Shown here: positions 53,335 through 61,632 of the stretch, piece by piece
How positions within the stretch are numbered: the first letter of the stretch is position 1
Layout: each line of letters opens with the position of its first letter
Assembly (NCBI GenBank): GCA_036374795.1
Contig: DASUTC010000024.1
Span: 1 to 61,632 of the forward strand
From: Herpetosiphonaceae bacterium
GTDB taxonomy: Bacteria; Chloroflexota; Chloroflexia; Chloroflexales; Kallotenuaceae
DNA: 61,632 nucleotides
Reading direction: 5' to 3'
Program-made: the position numbers and the translations under genes
The notes under the pieces: generated by a model
What the model was told of the DNA's origin: nothing
Seen by the model: only the letters and a program-made list of their open reading frames with translations
Databases searched by the model: none

Positions 53335-53835
53335 ATGGCACGTCTACACGCAGAATACGCAACGGTGATCGCGGCGCGACCAGCCGAGATCTACGCGATC
53401 TTATCCGACTATCATCATGGGCATCCGCAGATTTTGCCGAAGCAATATTTTCCAGCGCTGACGGTGGAGCAGGGCGGCCAGGGCGCTGGAACCGTCTTCC
53501 GCGTCCAGACCCGCGCGCTGGGCGTCGAGCGTGGCTACCGCATGGTCGTCAGCGAGCCCGATCCGGGGCATGTATTGGTCGAAACCGACATTGAGACGGA
53601 TCTGACGACGACCTTCACCGTTACTCCGGTGGGCGACGCCGACTATGCGCGTGTGCAGATCGCCACCGATTGGGAGTCGGCTCCGGGCATTGGCGGCGCG
53701 ATCGAGAAGCTGGTGACGCCGCTGGTGATGCGGCGGATCTATCGTACGGAGCTGGGCCAGCTCGCGGCGTATGTTGCAAGCAAGCGTCGCGCCGCCGTGG
53801 CTGCGGATCTGCCGGAGAACCAGGCGAGTCTTTGA
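53335..53835 (+). CDS. START/SRPBCC-fold protein
   Basis: 166 residues with the polyketide-cyclase/START layout: ARPAEIYAILSDYHHGHPQILP, FRVQTRALGVERGYRMVVSEPDPGHVLVET and a long C-terminal helix (GGAIEKLVTPLVMRRIYRTELGQLAAY). Binds a hydrophobic ligand by fold; ligand unknown. AGGAGG lies five bases before ATG 53335. Confidence 0.82.
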   Translation: MARLHAEYATVIAARPAEIYAILSDYHHGHPQILPKQYFPALTVEQGGQGAGTVFRVQTRALGVERGYRMVVSEPDPGHVLVETDIETDLTTTFTVTPVGDADYARVQIATDWESAPGIGGAIEKLVTPLVMRRIYRTELGQLAAYVASKRRAAVAADLPENQASL

Positions 53836-53860
53836 GCGGCACGGCTCTGGCTGCCGATAG

Positions 53861-53887
53861 GCCGGGGTTTTTGGGACACCCCAAGCC
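53861..53887. repeat. G-rich hairpin repeat (module E, copy 4)
   Basis: GCCGGGGTTTTTGGGACACCCC, close to 33834-33860. Shortly after the START-like gene and before the palindrome at 53912. Confidence 0.5.
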
Positions 53888-53911
53888 TTCCCTTTCTCAT
53901 GCTACACAAGC

Positions 53912-53938
53912 GGAGCGAGCATGCTGCATGCTCGCTCC
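53912..53938. terminator. 13-base palindrome between converging genes
   Basis: GGAGCGAGCATGC and GCATGCTCGCTCC with one central base form a perfect inverted repeat between the START-like gene and the gene ending at 53960. No T run; probably a bidirectional hairpin. Confidence 0.55.
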
Positions 53939-53959
53939 GCTCGATTCTTGCGCCGGGAG

Positions 53960-54385
53960 TCACTGTCGGGGAATTTCCGGCCCGTCTTCGTCGGCCTGAT
54001 TCAGCCGCTCAGGATTCGTCACACCGATCAGCTTGTTCCAGACGACATAATCTACGGCGCTCTTGGGCACGAACCAGTTGCCAGGCCCGGCCTCCATATT
54101 GCCCAGCGCCTTGAACTCCTCTCGATCCGGCTTTTGCAGGTCGATATAGACCGCGCCCTGCTCAAGGCGCGCGCCCTGCGGCAAGACCGGAACGCGCTTC
54201 AGCTCGTCGTCGCTGAAGCCGTCCAGCGCGCGGTGCAGCTCTGGAATATCGTACGCCGTGGGCGCGCCGCGCTCGGCGTGCGGCCCGGCCTGACCATAGT
54301 TCAGACCTGCGTTTGCCTCTGGGCTGAGATCTTGTCGCCACTCTTCTGGATGCTGCTCGCCAGCATGAAAGCCTTTCTCGGTCAT
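53960..54385 (-). CDS. Conserved hypothetical protein
   Basis: 141 residues. The first ~45 are polar and probably disordered (GFHAGEQHPEEWRQDLSPEANAG); the rest is compact: YDIPELHRALDGFSDDELKRVPVLPQGARLEQGAVYIDL, NMEAGPGNWFVPKSAVDYVVWNKLIG. No cofactor or catalytic motif seen. GGAGGAA lies before ATG 54385, so it is a real gene. Confidence 0.7.
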   Translation of the reverse strand: MTEKGFHAGEQHPEEWRQDLSPEANAGLNYGQAGPHAERGAPTAYDIPELHRALDGFSDDELKRVPVLPQGARLEQGAVYIDLQKPDREEFKALGNMEAGPGNWFVPKSAVDYVVWNKLIGVTNPERLNQADEDGPEIPRQ

Positions 54386-54519
54386 AGCTTCTTCCTCCCG
54401 TTTTGCTGCTACGCTCCAGGTGTCCGATCGCGGGCCTGGATGCTATGCCACGCCGACCGCGATCCCTGCTTGAGTACCGAGCAGGATATATACCTCGACC
54501 CGATCGGCTTGGGTCGCCG

Positions 54520-55287
54520 CTACACCTCGACCTGCTGCTCGATCGGCTGCCCGACCGGAACCTCGAAGACGCGGAAGGCGGGCTTTTTTGGATAGTGCTT
54601 TTTGAGCAGCGACAGCGATACGTTGTACACCGGAATGCCGCCCGAAGTCTTGCCCTCAGGGTAGCCGTTGTGCGCGTGGCCGTGGAAGATCGCCTGCACG
54701 GGATAGCGCATGAACGGCTCTTCAAGGCGGCTGGTGCCCAGGAACGGGAAGATTTCAGGCGGCTCGCCCTCGACGGTGGCCTGGATCGGCGCGTAGTGCA
54801 GCACGCCGATGCGCTGCTCCGTCCGCAGCCGCGCCAGCGCCGACTCAAGCTTCAGCGTCTCGTCGAGCGCCTCCTGCACAAAGCTCTTGATCGCCTGCTC
54901 GCCCCAGTGGCCCAGCGTGCCGCGTCCAAATCCGCCCGCAAAGCCCTTGACGCCCGCGAACCCGACGCCGTGGATCTCACAGGTATCGCCGTCGAGCATC
55001 GTCACTCCGGCATCACAGAGGATCTCGCGCACCTCTTCGTGCTTGTCCGATTCATAGTCATGGTTGCCCAGCACAGCGACGATCGGCAGCTTGACGGCCT
55101 TTAGCTCCTGTACCAGGATATGCGCCTCTTCGGGCAGGCCATAGTCGGTGAGATCGCCGCACAGAATCAGGATGTCGGCGTGCTCGGCAACCTGCGCGAA
55201 GAGCGGATGCAGGGTGCCCTGCGACGTTTTACTACAATGCATATCGCCCACTGCCGCCAGCCGCACCACTTCTCTGGCCTTCGCCAT
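54520..55287 (-). CDS. Metallophosphoesterase (calcineurin-like)
   Basis: 255 residues. Two-metal motifs in order: AVGDMHCS, ILCGDLTDYG, AVLGNHDYES, LHYAPI and FHGHAHNG. They build the di-metal phosphoesterase site. Small-molecule or nucleotide phosphodiesters are likely substrates. AGGAGG lies five bases before ATG 55287. Confidence 0.92.
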   Translation of the reverse strand: MAKAREVVRLAAVGDMHCSKTSQGTLHPLFAQVAEHADILILCGDLTDYGLPEEAHILVQELKAVKLPIVAVLGNHDYESDKHEEVREILCDAGVTMLDGDTCEIHGVGFAGVKGFAGGFGRGTLGHWGEQAIKSFVQEALDETLKLESALARLRTEQRIGVLHYAPIQATVEGEPPEIFPFLGTSRLEEPFMRYPVQAIFHGHAHNGYPEGKTSGGIPVYNVSLSLLKKHYPKKPAFRVFEVPVGQPIEQQVEV

Positions 55288-55501
55288 CAATTCCTCCTGT
55301 CTCAATCGAGCCTTCCGGCTCAGCGCTCTAGCTCAGGCGGTGAGCAAGTTGCATACCCCGATGGCACGGCTTTTGCCGTTGTACGGTGCCCCTGCGGGCC
55401 GCAGGTTTCCGCAGAGCGTCGATGAACAAGGCGATGATGCCTTCGGACCGGTCATGTCGCCGAGGACATGCGTGAGGTCGGAAGCGTCCAGGGAGTACGT
55501 T

Positions 55502-56308
55502 ATGCAGCCTAACTTGATTGCCCGCCAGCTCGACCCGGAAACCCGGAAGTTTTACGAGCATACCCTGAACATTTTGCGCGATTCGCAGATCCCGTTCATC
55601 GTCGGCGGTGCGTATGCCTTTGAGCGCTACACGGGCATTGCGCGTCACACCAAAGATCTGGATCTGTTCGTGCGCGAGCAGGATTGCGAGCAGGTGTTGG
55701 CGGTGCTTGCCGCAGCGGGCTACCAGACCGAATTAACGTTTCCGCACTGGCTTGCCAAAGCCTACTGCGGCGACGATTTTGTCGATGTGATTTTCAGCTC
55801 CGGCAATAGCCTCTCCGTGGTAGACGATACCTGGTTCGAGCATGCCGCAGACGATGAGGTGCTGGGAATTCCGATCAAGCTCTGTCCGCCGGAGGAAATG
55901 CTCTGGTCCAAGATGTTCATCATGGAGCGCGAGCGCTATGACGGCGCGGATGTCGCCCATCTGCTGCGGGCGGTCGGTGAGCGGCTGGACTGGGAGCGGC
56001 TGATGCGGAACGTCGGCGATCACTGGCGCGTCTTGCTCAGCCACCTGATCCTGTTTGGCTTTATCTACCCATCTCACCGCGCGATCATCCCCAACGACGT
56101 GCTGCACACGCTGCTGCGCCGCCTTGAGGCGGAGATGCAAAGCACGCCGCCACAGGAAAAGCTCTGCCAGGGCACGCTGATCTCGCGCGCGCAATACCTG
56201 CCGGATATTGAGGAGTGGGGCTATCGCGATGCACGGCTCGTGCCGCGCGGTAATATGACACCCAAGGAGGCCGAGCAGTGGACGGCGGCGATCGACGCGG
56301 AGGAGTAA
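55502..56308 (+). CDS. Nucleotidyltransferase-like protein
   Basis: 268 residues. The N-terminal domain shows the minimal nucleotidyltransferase pattern: FIVGGAYAFERYTG with the substrate-binding Gly pair, then HTKDLDLFVRE with the metal-binding DxD, then FVDVIFSSGN. It belongs to a family of putative nucleotidyltransferases close to AbiEii/MNT-type folds; no antitoxin partner adjoins it. AGGGAG lies six bases before ATG 55502; the 214 bases before it show small hairpins but no gene. Confidence 0.8.
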   Translation: MQPNLIARQLDPETRKFYEHTLNILRDSQIPFIVGGAYAFERYTGIARHTKDLDLFVREQDCEQVLAVLAAAGYQTELTFPHWLAKAYCGDDFVDVIFSSGNSLSVVDDTWFEHAADDEVLGIPIKLCPPEEMLWSKMFIMERERYDGADVAHLLRAVGERLDWERLMRNVGDHWRVLLSHLILFGFIYPSHRAIIPNDVLHTLLRRLEAEMQSTPPQEKLCQGTLISRAQYLPDIEEWGYRDARLVPRGNMTPKEAEQWTAAIDAEE

Positions 56309-56638
56309 TCGTTCGCCGCTGTATGACTATCTGATCGCTGCATGACCGCTTTGCCGATCGCATGGCGTCGGTGAGCGGCCTGAATATCGACGACGGATGA
56401 TCAGCCCAATCCAGGTAGCGTAGCAGCCGCGCCGCCGGTGAATCCTGGTCCGCTCGTAGGGCTGAATTTCGCCTTATTTTCGCGCCTCTTGTATATGGCG
56501 AGCCTTTTTGGAGTATTTTAGCGTTAAAATAAATAAAATCTGACCAAACCGACCCCGTTACGATCTACTCGGCATTAGTCTAGAAAGGGGTTGACGCCGC
56601 TCCCCCCCAGCGTCGGAGAGTATCTGCGTCAGAAGTCT
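56309..56638. promoter_or_regulatory. AT-rich upstream region of the diterpene cyclase gene with a palindrome
   Basis: About 330 bases. ATTTTA-GCGT-TAAAAT (56515-56530) is a perfect 6-4-6 inverted repeat in an AT-rich island, unlike the surrounding GC-rich DNA, and may be an operator or -10 region. TTGTAT lies upstream at about 56490. No gene is seen. Confidence 0.45.
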
Positions 56639-58186
56639 ATGAGCCACATTGTCGACACCCTCCTGACCGATCTTCGATTACTCGTCACAGATCTCGGCAA
56701 AGATGGCGGACTGATCAGTCCTTCGCTGTACGACACAGCTCAGGTATTACGGCTTTATCCATCGGAGGAGCGCACCCAACCGGCGCTCGATTGGCTACTC
56801 AGGCAGCAGCGCGCGGATGGTGGCTGGGGCGATCCCACCGTTCCTTACGCGCGCGATGCTCCCACGCTGGCGGCGATTCTGGCGCTCCACAGCTACGCGC
56901 AGGCCGCGCCGCTGCACGAGGCCGTACAGTCGGGCCTCGATTTTCTGTCGCAGCACGCGCAGCTTTGGCAGGCATCACTGCCGAACGATATTCCCGCCGC
57001 CGTCGAGCTGCTGCTGCCCCGGCTGCTCCACGAGGCGACGGCGCGCGGCCTGGCCGTGCCGCAGGAGTCCTACCGCGCGCTGGTACGGCTCGGCAAAGAG
57101 CGTCGCCTGAAGATTATGAAGATGCAGCCAGGCGCGGGCACAACGCCCACCTACTCGTGGGAATCCTGGGGCGCTCGTCCCGATCCGGCGCTCCTCGATG
57201 GCAGCGGCAGTATCGGGCATAGCCCGGCGGCGACGGCTGCCTGGCTCTCGGCAGCCACGCGGGAGACAGGGCTAAGCTGGGAGCGGCAGCGCGCCGAGCA
57301 GTACTTGAGCCGGGCCGCCGACGCGACGCTCACAGGAGCGCCGGGTGTCGTTCCAACGGCCTGGCCGATCACACGCTACGAGCAATCGTTTGCCTGGTAT
57401 GCGCTGCTGGTTGCCGGGCTGCTGCATCATCCCGCGCTCCAAGCTGTGATTCGACCGCAGATCGCCGACCTGGCCCAGGCGCTCCGTCCGACGGGCCTCG
57501 GCTTCACCGATTTCTTTATCCCTGATGGGGATGATACCGCCGCCGCCCTGGCCGTGCTGCATGCAACCGGCTATCAGCCCGATCTTGGCATCCTGCGGCG
57601 CTTTGCGACCTCGCAGCACTTCCGCACCTACCCGCACGAGCTTCAGGCTTCGATCACGACCACCGCGCGCTCGGTCCATGCGCTGACGCTGGCCGGAGAG
57701 GATACGACGCGCTGGCACGCCTTCTTGATCGGCAGCCAGCAGCCCGACGGACGCTGGATGGGCGATAAATGGAATAGCTCGTGGATCTATACTACCTGGC
57801 ACGTGCTGCTGGCGCTCCAACACTCCGGCCACACATCAGCGATGCAGGCGGCAGGCGATGCACTGATCGCCTATCAGCATCAAGACGGCGGCTGGGGCAT
57901 GGGCATGGCCTCGACCAGCGTCGAAACGGCCTACGGCGTACTGGCGCTGAGCACGCTGCTGGCGGAGGGCATGCGCGGCGATCTGCTGCGGCGCTCGCTC
58001 CGGCGCGGCTATGAGTGGCTGCTGCAGCGCTACCGTCCCGCGATGCTGCCGCGCGATATGGGCTGGATGAACAAGGAACTCTACTGCCCGCCGCGCATCG
58101 ATCGCGTCTTTATTCTGTGCGCGATGCTCGCCGTGGCGCTCGACAACGGTGAGACGAGCGAGCAGTTGGCGCGGGTGAAAGGGTAG
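56639..58186 (+). CDS. Class II diterpene cyclase-like protein
   Basis: About 515 residues in the prenyltransferase/squalene-cyclase superfamily. The class II motif DxDD is present as DGDDTAA (residues 296-302), which protonates geranylgeranyl diphosphate; QW-type repeats appear (QQRADGGWGDPTVPY, QQPDGRWMGDKWNSSW, QHQDGGWGMGMAS). No class I DDxxD site. Similar bacterial enzymes make copalyl or kolavenyl diphosphate. ATG 56639 is my choice; a TTG at 56591 with AAAGGGG too close is the alternative. No class I partner synthase or GGPP synthase is in the window. Confidence 0.85.
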   Translation: MSHIVDTLLTDLRLLVTDLGKDGGLISPSLYDTAQVLRLYPSEERTQPALDWLLRQQRADGGWGDPTVPYARDAPTLAAILALHSYAQAAPLHEAVQSGLDFLSQHAQLWQASLPNDIPAAVELLLPRLLHEATARGLAVPQESYRALVRLGKERRLKIMKMQPGAGTTPTYSWESWGARPDPALLDGSGSIGHSPAATAAWLSAATRETGLSWERQRAEQYLSRAADATLTGAPGVVPTAWPITRYEQSFAWYALLVAGLLHHPALQAVIRPQIADLAQALRPTGLGFTDFFIPDGDDTAAALAVLHATGYQPDLGILRRFATSQHFRTYPHELQASITTTARSVHALTLAGEDTTRWHAFLIGSQQPDGRWMGDKWNSSWIYTTWHVLLALQHSGHTSAMQAAGDALIAYQHQDGGWGMGMASTSVETAYGVLALSTLLAEGMRGDLLRRSLRRGYEWLLQRYRPAMLPRDMGWMNKELYCPPRIDRVFILCAMLAVALDNGETSEQLARVKG

Positions 58187-58372
58187 GTTTCAAGTTTCGA
58201 GTTTCAAGTTTCAAGTTCTCGCCAGTTGGTGGTTCTTGGTTGGTTCGTCAGGCCCTCACCCTCGACCCCCTCTCCCATTGCATAGGAGAGGGGGAGCAAA
58301 TGATTCTCACCCTTTTGTTCTGTGTTCTTTTGTTCGCTTGTTCTCTCGCTCCGGCTCTTTGTTCTGCGCCCC
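58187..58372. repeat. Composite intergenic repeat, full order (copy 12)
   Basis: The clearest example: GTTTCAA heptamers (58187-58217), GGTTCTTGGTTGG, AGGCCCTCACCCTCGACC, CCCCTCTCCC...GGAGAGGGGG hairpin, then TTTTGTTC/TTCTTTG units (58313-58365). It begins one base after the diterpene cyclase stop and ends at the purK stop. Confidence 0.9.
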
Positions 58373-58373
58373 G

Positions 58374-59516
58374 CTAGAGTTCGATCGCCTGGGCCGCCGC
58401 CAGCGCGCGCGCCTCCGCCTCCTGTACGCTGCCGCCGAGCGCCGTAACATGGCCCATCTTGCGGCCCTGACGCACATCGCGCTTGCCGTAGAGCTGCACA
58501 TGCACCTCAGGAATCGCCAGCGCCCGATCGAGGCCGCGCGGCTGCGTCGTTCCGCTGCGCGTGCCCAGCAGATTGACCATCACCGCCGCCGGTGTGCGCA
58601 GCGCGGGATCGCCGAGCGGCAGGTGCAGCACCGCCCGCAGATGATTCTCGAACTGCGAGGTATGGCAGGCATCGATCGAGAAATGGCCGGAGTTGTGCGG
58701 ACGCGGCGCAAGCTCGTTGATCAGCACGTCGCCCGCTGCGGTCTGGAACAGCTCTACCGCCGTGATGCCCACGCCGCCGACGGTTTCCACGGCAGCCCGC
58801 GCCAGCTCTGTGGTCCGCAGCGCGACGCTCGGCTCCACCGGCGCGGGCGCGCGGACGATATGGCAGATGTGGTTGCGCTGCACCGTCTCAACGACCGGAT
58901 AGGTCACGCTGCGTCCCGATGGATCGCGCGCAACCAGCACCGCCAGCTCGCGCACAAAGGGCACGTTCTGCTCGACCAGCAGCGTGCGCTCAGGCCAGCC
59001 CAGGCGTTGCAGCGCCCCCGCGATGTCGCTTGCGCTGTCGAGCCGGGCATTGCCGTAGCCATCGTAGCCGTTGCGCCGCGCCTTGAGGATCAGCGGCCAG
59101 CCGTAACGCTCGGCGGCCCGTACAATATCGTCGGGCGTTTCGACGGCGGCAAACTGCGGCACCGGCAGATCGTGCGCGGCGAGCGCCTGCTTCTGCGCGA
59201 GCTTATCCTGAATGATCCGCAGCGCGCTCGCGCCCGGCAGCACCGTCTTGCCCCAGGCGACAAGCTGCTCCAGAATCCGCGCGTCGACAAACTCGTTTTC
59301 GAGCGTCACGACCTCGACGGCGTCGGCAAAGGCGCGCAGCGTGGCCGTGTCGCTCCACGCGCCGACGATCTCGCGGCTGGTCAGCCGCCCGGCGGGACTA
59401 TCCGCCGCCTCCGATAGAATCGCAACATCGATCCCCAGCGGAATGGCCGCCTGGATCGTCATGCGGGCAAGCTGTCCGCCGCCCAGAATCCCAAGCCGTT
59501 GCATCTGTGTTTGCAT
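58374..59516 (-). CDS. purK: N5-carboxyaminoimidazole ribonucleotide synthase
   Basis: ATP-grasp enzyme of purine synthesis, about 380 residues. [31 protein letters not shown], the ATP-grasp core [14 protein letters not shown] and [19 protein letters not shown], and [30 protein letters not shown] are diagnostic. I start at ATG 59516; ATG 59504 and ATG 59543 are in frame. purE is not adjacent. Confidence 0.94.
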   Translation of the reverse strand: MQTQMQRLGILGGGQLARMTIQAAIPLGIDVAILSEAADSPAGRLTSREIVGAWSDTATLRAFADAVEVVTLENEFVDARILEQLVAWGKTVLPGASALRIIQDKLAQKQALAAHDLPVPQFAAVETPDDIVRAAERYGWPLILKARRNGYDGYGNARLDSASDIAGALQRLGWPERTLLVEQNVPFVRELAVLVARDPSGRSVTYPVVETVQRNHICHIVRAPAPVEPSVALRTTELARAAVETVGGVGITAVELFQTAAGDVLINELAPRPHNSGHFSIDACHTSQFENHLRAVLHLPLGDPALRTPAAVMVNLLGTRSGTTQPRGLDRALAIPEVHVQLYGKRDVRQGRKMGHVTALGGSVQEAEARALAAAQAIEL

Positions 59517-59550
59517 CAGGTTTGTTTGCCTATGATCAGTCATGGACTTA

Positions 59551-59579
59551 AGTATAGCCAGGGTGGCGCGCTTTGTCGA
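59551..59579 (-). promoter_or_regulatory. purK promoter
   Basis: Minus strand: -35 TCGACA (plus 59574-59579), 17-base spacer, -10 TATACT (plus 59551-59556). The transcript would start near 59544, next to the in-frame ATG at 59543, so a leaderless start is possible. Confidence 0.7.
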
Positions 59580-59711
59580 AAATGGGATTGTCCGGCTGGC
59601 GGCGCGCCCCATGTCTCTACCAACCGGCGCATATTTCATGCTACTATAAACGTACGATGCTCGTCTGGGCGCGTGGCGATGGTGCCGCGCCTACTGCAAA
59701 AGGGGAAACAC

Positions 59712-60638
59712 ATGCCTCCGATGGCGAAAATGGATTACATCTGGTTCAACGGCGAACTGGTGGAATGGGACAAAGCCACGATTCACGTCCTGTCGCACGT
59801 CGTGCATTATGGCTCCAGTGTCTTTGAAGGGGTACGCTGCTACGAAACGGCTAACGGCCCCGCCATCTTTCGCCTCCGGGACCACACCCGCCGTCTGTTC
59901 AACTCCGCCAAGATCTACCGCATGCCCATGCCCTACACCGAGGAGCAGATCAACCAGGCCTGCCGCGATATTGTGAAGGCGAATCGGCTGCGCAGCGCGT
60001 ACCTGCGCCCGGTCGCGTTCCGGGGCTACGGCACGCTCGGCGTCGATCCGCGCGGCTGCCCGATCGATGTTGTCGTTGCGGCGCTGAACTGGGGCAAGTA
60101 CCTGGGCGACGAAGCGCTGGATCAGGGCGTCGACGTCGGCATCTCCTCGTGGTCGCGATTCGCGCCGAACACGCTGCCCGCGATGGCGAAAGCCGCCGCC
60201 AACTACATGAACTCGCAGTTGATCAAGCTCGAAGCCGCGCAGCACGGCTACAGCGAGGGCATCGCGCTGGATGTGGACGGCTACATCAGCGAAGGATCGG
60301 GTGAAAACCTGTTCCTGGTGCGCGACGGCAAGCTGATCACGCCGCCGCTCGGCGCATCGGTGCTGCCGGGCATTACCCGCGACACGATCATCACGCTGGC
60401 GCGCGATCAGGGCATGACCGTGATCGAAGAGCGGGTGCCGCGCGAGGCGCTCTACATCGTAGATGAGCTGTTCTTCACTGGTACCGCTGCAGAGGTTACG
60501 CCGATTCGCTCCGTGGACGGCATCCAGGTCGGCATCGGCAAGCGCGGCCTGATCACCGAGCAGCTTCAGCGCGCGTTCTTCGATCTGATCAGGGGCGAGA
60601 CGGAAGATACATGGGGCTGGCTCGATCCCGTGCGCTAG
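59712..60638 (+). CDS. ilvE: Branched-chain amino acid aminotransferase
   Basis: Fold-type IV PLP enzyme, 308 residues. [46 protein letters not shown], the PLP lysine in [32 protein letters not shown] and [12 protein letters not shown] are typical of IlvE. It makes Val, Leu and Ile from keto acids. AGGGGA lies five bases before ATG 59712. Divergent from purK. No ilv or leu genes adjoin. Confidence 0.95.
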   Translation: MPPMAKMDYIWFNGELVEWDKATIHVLSHVVHYGSSVFEGVRCYETANGPAIFRLRDHTRRLFNSAKIYRMPMPYTEEQINQACRDIVKANRLRSAYLRPVAFRGYGTLGVDPRGCPIDVVVAALNWGKYLGDEALDQGVDVGISSWSRFAPNTLPAMAKAAANYMNSQLIKLEAAQHGYSEGIALDVDGYISEGSGENLFLVRDGKLITPPLGASVLPGITRDTIITLARDQGMTVIEERVPREALYIVDELFFTGTAAEVTPIRSVDGIQVGIGKRGLITEQLQRAFFDLIRGETEDTWGWLDPVR

Positions 60639-60648
60639 CGTCGCCAGG

Positions 60649-60727
60649 GAACGAGAGAACAAGGGAACAAGGGAACAAGGATTAAGCGTTTGTTCTTTTG
60701 TTCCTTTGTTCTTTGTTCTTTGTTTCC
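60649..60727. repeat. Inverted-repeat form of the composite repeat (copy 13)
   Basis: Left arm of GAACAAGG octamers, centre ATTAAGCG, right arm of TTGTTCTT/TTCTTTG units. On the opposite strand the centre reads CGCTTAAT, and with the flanking TTGTT it aligns with the centre of copy 1. It lies between converging genes and may serve as a terminator. Confidence 0.85.
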
Positions 60728-60754
60728 ACACTCTCCCGACCCCGGCGCTGTGGT

Positions 60755-61632
60755 TTATGCGGAAGCGTCGCGAATATCGCAGCAGAGCCGGTGCGTTCGC
60801 AGCGCGTCGGCGTACGAGCACGTAAGCAGGCTCGGATTCTGCTCGCGCACGGCGCCCAGAAACGATCGAACGATCGGGATCGCCGGATTGGTCGCGGCGC
60901 GCACCTCGCGGCACTCGCGCCCGGTATCGTAGAGCACGCGCTCTCGCCTGATGCTGATCAGCAGCCCCTCGCAGACCAGTTGGAGCTGAATCGCCGCAGG
61001 CCCGCCCAGCAGGCAGGTCGCAGTAAAGACGCCGGTTGCGCTGCCGAGCTGGCCCAGATCGAAGCGCAGCAGCGCGCTGCTCACATCGGCGACATCGGCG
61101 TCTGGAAACTGTAGCCGGTCGTGTCGCTGAGCGGTCGCCGCTACGACCTGGGCCTCGCCGACCAGCGTGCGCGCCAGATCGAGCAGATGCGTGGCCTGCT
61201 CCAACATCTGACCGCCGCTCTCGGCCTGGTGCCGCCACCAGCGCGGCGGCGGCGTCGCATCGTGCCACGCACCCAGCACCATACGCGGCGGATTATCCGC
61301 CAGCACCCGGCGGACCTCCGGCAACGTGTCGAGCGCGCGCCACTGATAGCCCACGCCCGCGATCACCCCGCTGCGCGCCAGAGCGTCGGCGATCGCTTCA
61401 GCCGTCCGCCGATCGACCGCCAGCGGCTTTTCGACAAAGAACGGAATGCCAAGCGCGATCAGATCGTGCTCGATCGGGCCATGGGCTGCGGGCGGCACAC
61501 AGATCCAGGCCGCCTCGACCGGCTCGTGCCGCAGCAGCTCCGTGTAGCTGCTGTAGGCGCGTCCTCCCCAGCGGCGCGCTGCGGCCTCGGCATGCGCGAT
61601 CGTCGGCGCGGCATGCCCGACAATTTCAATCC
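60755..61632 (-). CDS. Gfo/Idh/MocA family oxidoreductase (5' end outside window)
   Basis: The visible 292 residues lack the first part of the Rossmann domain. The rest is typical: VPPAAHGPIEHDLIALG, the signature FFVEKPLAV, GVGYQWRALD, and GGQMLEQATHLLDLARTL with the catalytic-region His. NAD(P)-dependent oxidation of a sugar or cyclitol is expected. The frame is open to the window edge (first full codon at 61630), so the gene continues to the right. Confidence 0.9.
   Translation of the reverse strand, partial: IEIVGHAAPTIAHAEAAARRWGGRAYSSYTELLRHEPVEAAWICVPPAAHGPIEHDLIALGIPFFVEKPLAVDRRTAEAIADALARSGVIAGVGYQWRALDTLPEVRRVLADNPPRMVLGAWHDATPPPRWWRHQAESGGQMLEQATHLLDLARTLVGEAQVVAATAQRHDRLQFPDADVADVSSALLRFDLGQLGSATGVFTATCLLGGPAAIQLQLVCEGLLISIRRERVLYDTGRECREVRAATNPAIPIVRSFLGAVREQNPSLLTCSYADALRTHRLCCDIRDASA

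Noticed and set aside
59691-61268. Long minus-strand frame across ilvE and beyond
   Set aside because: Runs through ilvE and a repeat block in the wrong frame; no recognisable protein.
1-61632. tRNA genes, IS elements, attachment sites or a replication origin
   Set aside because: I found no tRNA T-loop pattern, transposase, integrase or DnaA-box cluster. recF is present but without dnaA, dnaN or gyrB.

Overview
The window is GC-rich bacterial chromosome, coded on both strands, with no rRNA, tRNA, CRISPR array, insertion sequence or prophage that I can see. The gene set suggests a member of the Chloroflexota, most likely class Chloroflexia: type 2 isopentenyl diphosphate isomerase, an archaeal-like XPB/Bax1 helicase-nuclease pair, RsbR-like STAS proteins, a citrate synthase fused to a DNA-binding domain, a bacterial class II diterpene cyclase, and a protein with the N-terminal linker of DUF4157 (eCIS-core) proteins. 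The lineage is an inference from these families, not from a marker gene.

Layout. 1-2300: end of an unknown gene, then two oligopeptide-type ABC permeases. 2500-6300: an RsbR-like STAS protein and a PcrA-type helicase with an unusual insertion. 6300-13100: a kinase-like protein, a small lipoprotein, adenylate kinase, a TPR membrane protein, a GH18 hydrolase, an aminotransferase and a methyltransferase-like membrane protein. 13300-17900: a complete manganese/zinc ABC importer with a DtxR/MntR regulator and two matching operator palindromes. 18900-24450: a methionine/aspartate-family cluster metY-metX-lysC-asd read leftward behind a strong promoter, a SAM-I riboswitch and a terminator. 24500-28900: FKBP, citrate synthase facing a DNA-binding citrate synthase fusion across a shared operator, and threonine synthase. 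28900-35700: ruvB, a frameshifted secreted intradiol dioxygenase, two secreted or unknown proteins, a DUF2243 membrane protein, a NUDIX-pyrophosphatase operon and a CBS protein. 35900-39420: an HhH protein, XPB helicase and Bax1 nuclease, probably a DNA repair operon. 39600-50000: a permease, an SDR, GNAT enzymes, a second RsbR-like protein, and a hybrid histidine kinase with a response regulator. 50000-61632: rplY, recF, fni, a START-like protein, a phosphoesterase, a nucleotidyltransferase-like protein, a class II diterpene cyclase, purK, ilvE and the end of a Gfo/Idh/MocA oxidoreductase.

The most unusual DNA-level signal is a family of composite intergenic repeats at 13 places. They are built from short units with a period of about seven bases (GTTTCAA, TTCTTGG, TTCTTTG) plus a GC-rich block beginning AGGCCCTCACCCC. 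The modules keep a similar order at several sites, occur in both orientations, and at three sites form long inverted repeats. A second, smaller G-rich hairpin repeat occurs at four sites. Other leads are the HhH-XPB-Bax1 operon, the roughly 90-residue insertion in PcrA, a 51-codon reading frame with a Thr/Ser/Cys-rich tail sitting on a hairpin next to the hybrid kinase, and the operator shared by the two citrate synthase genes.
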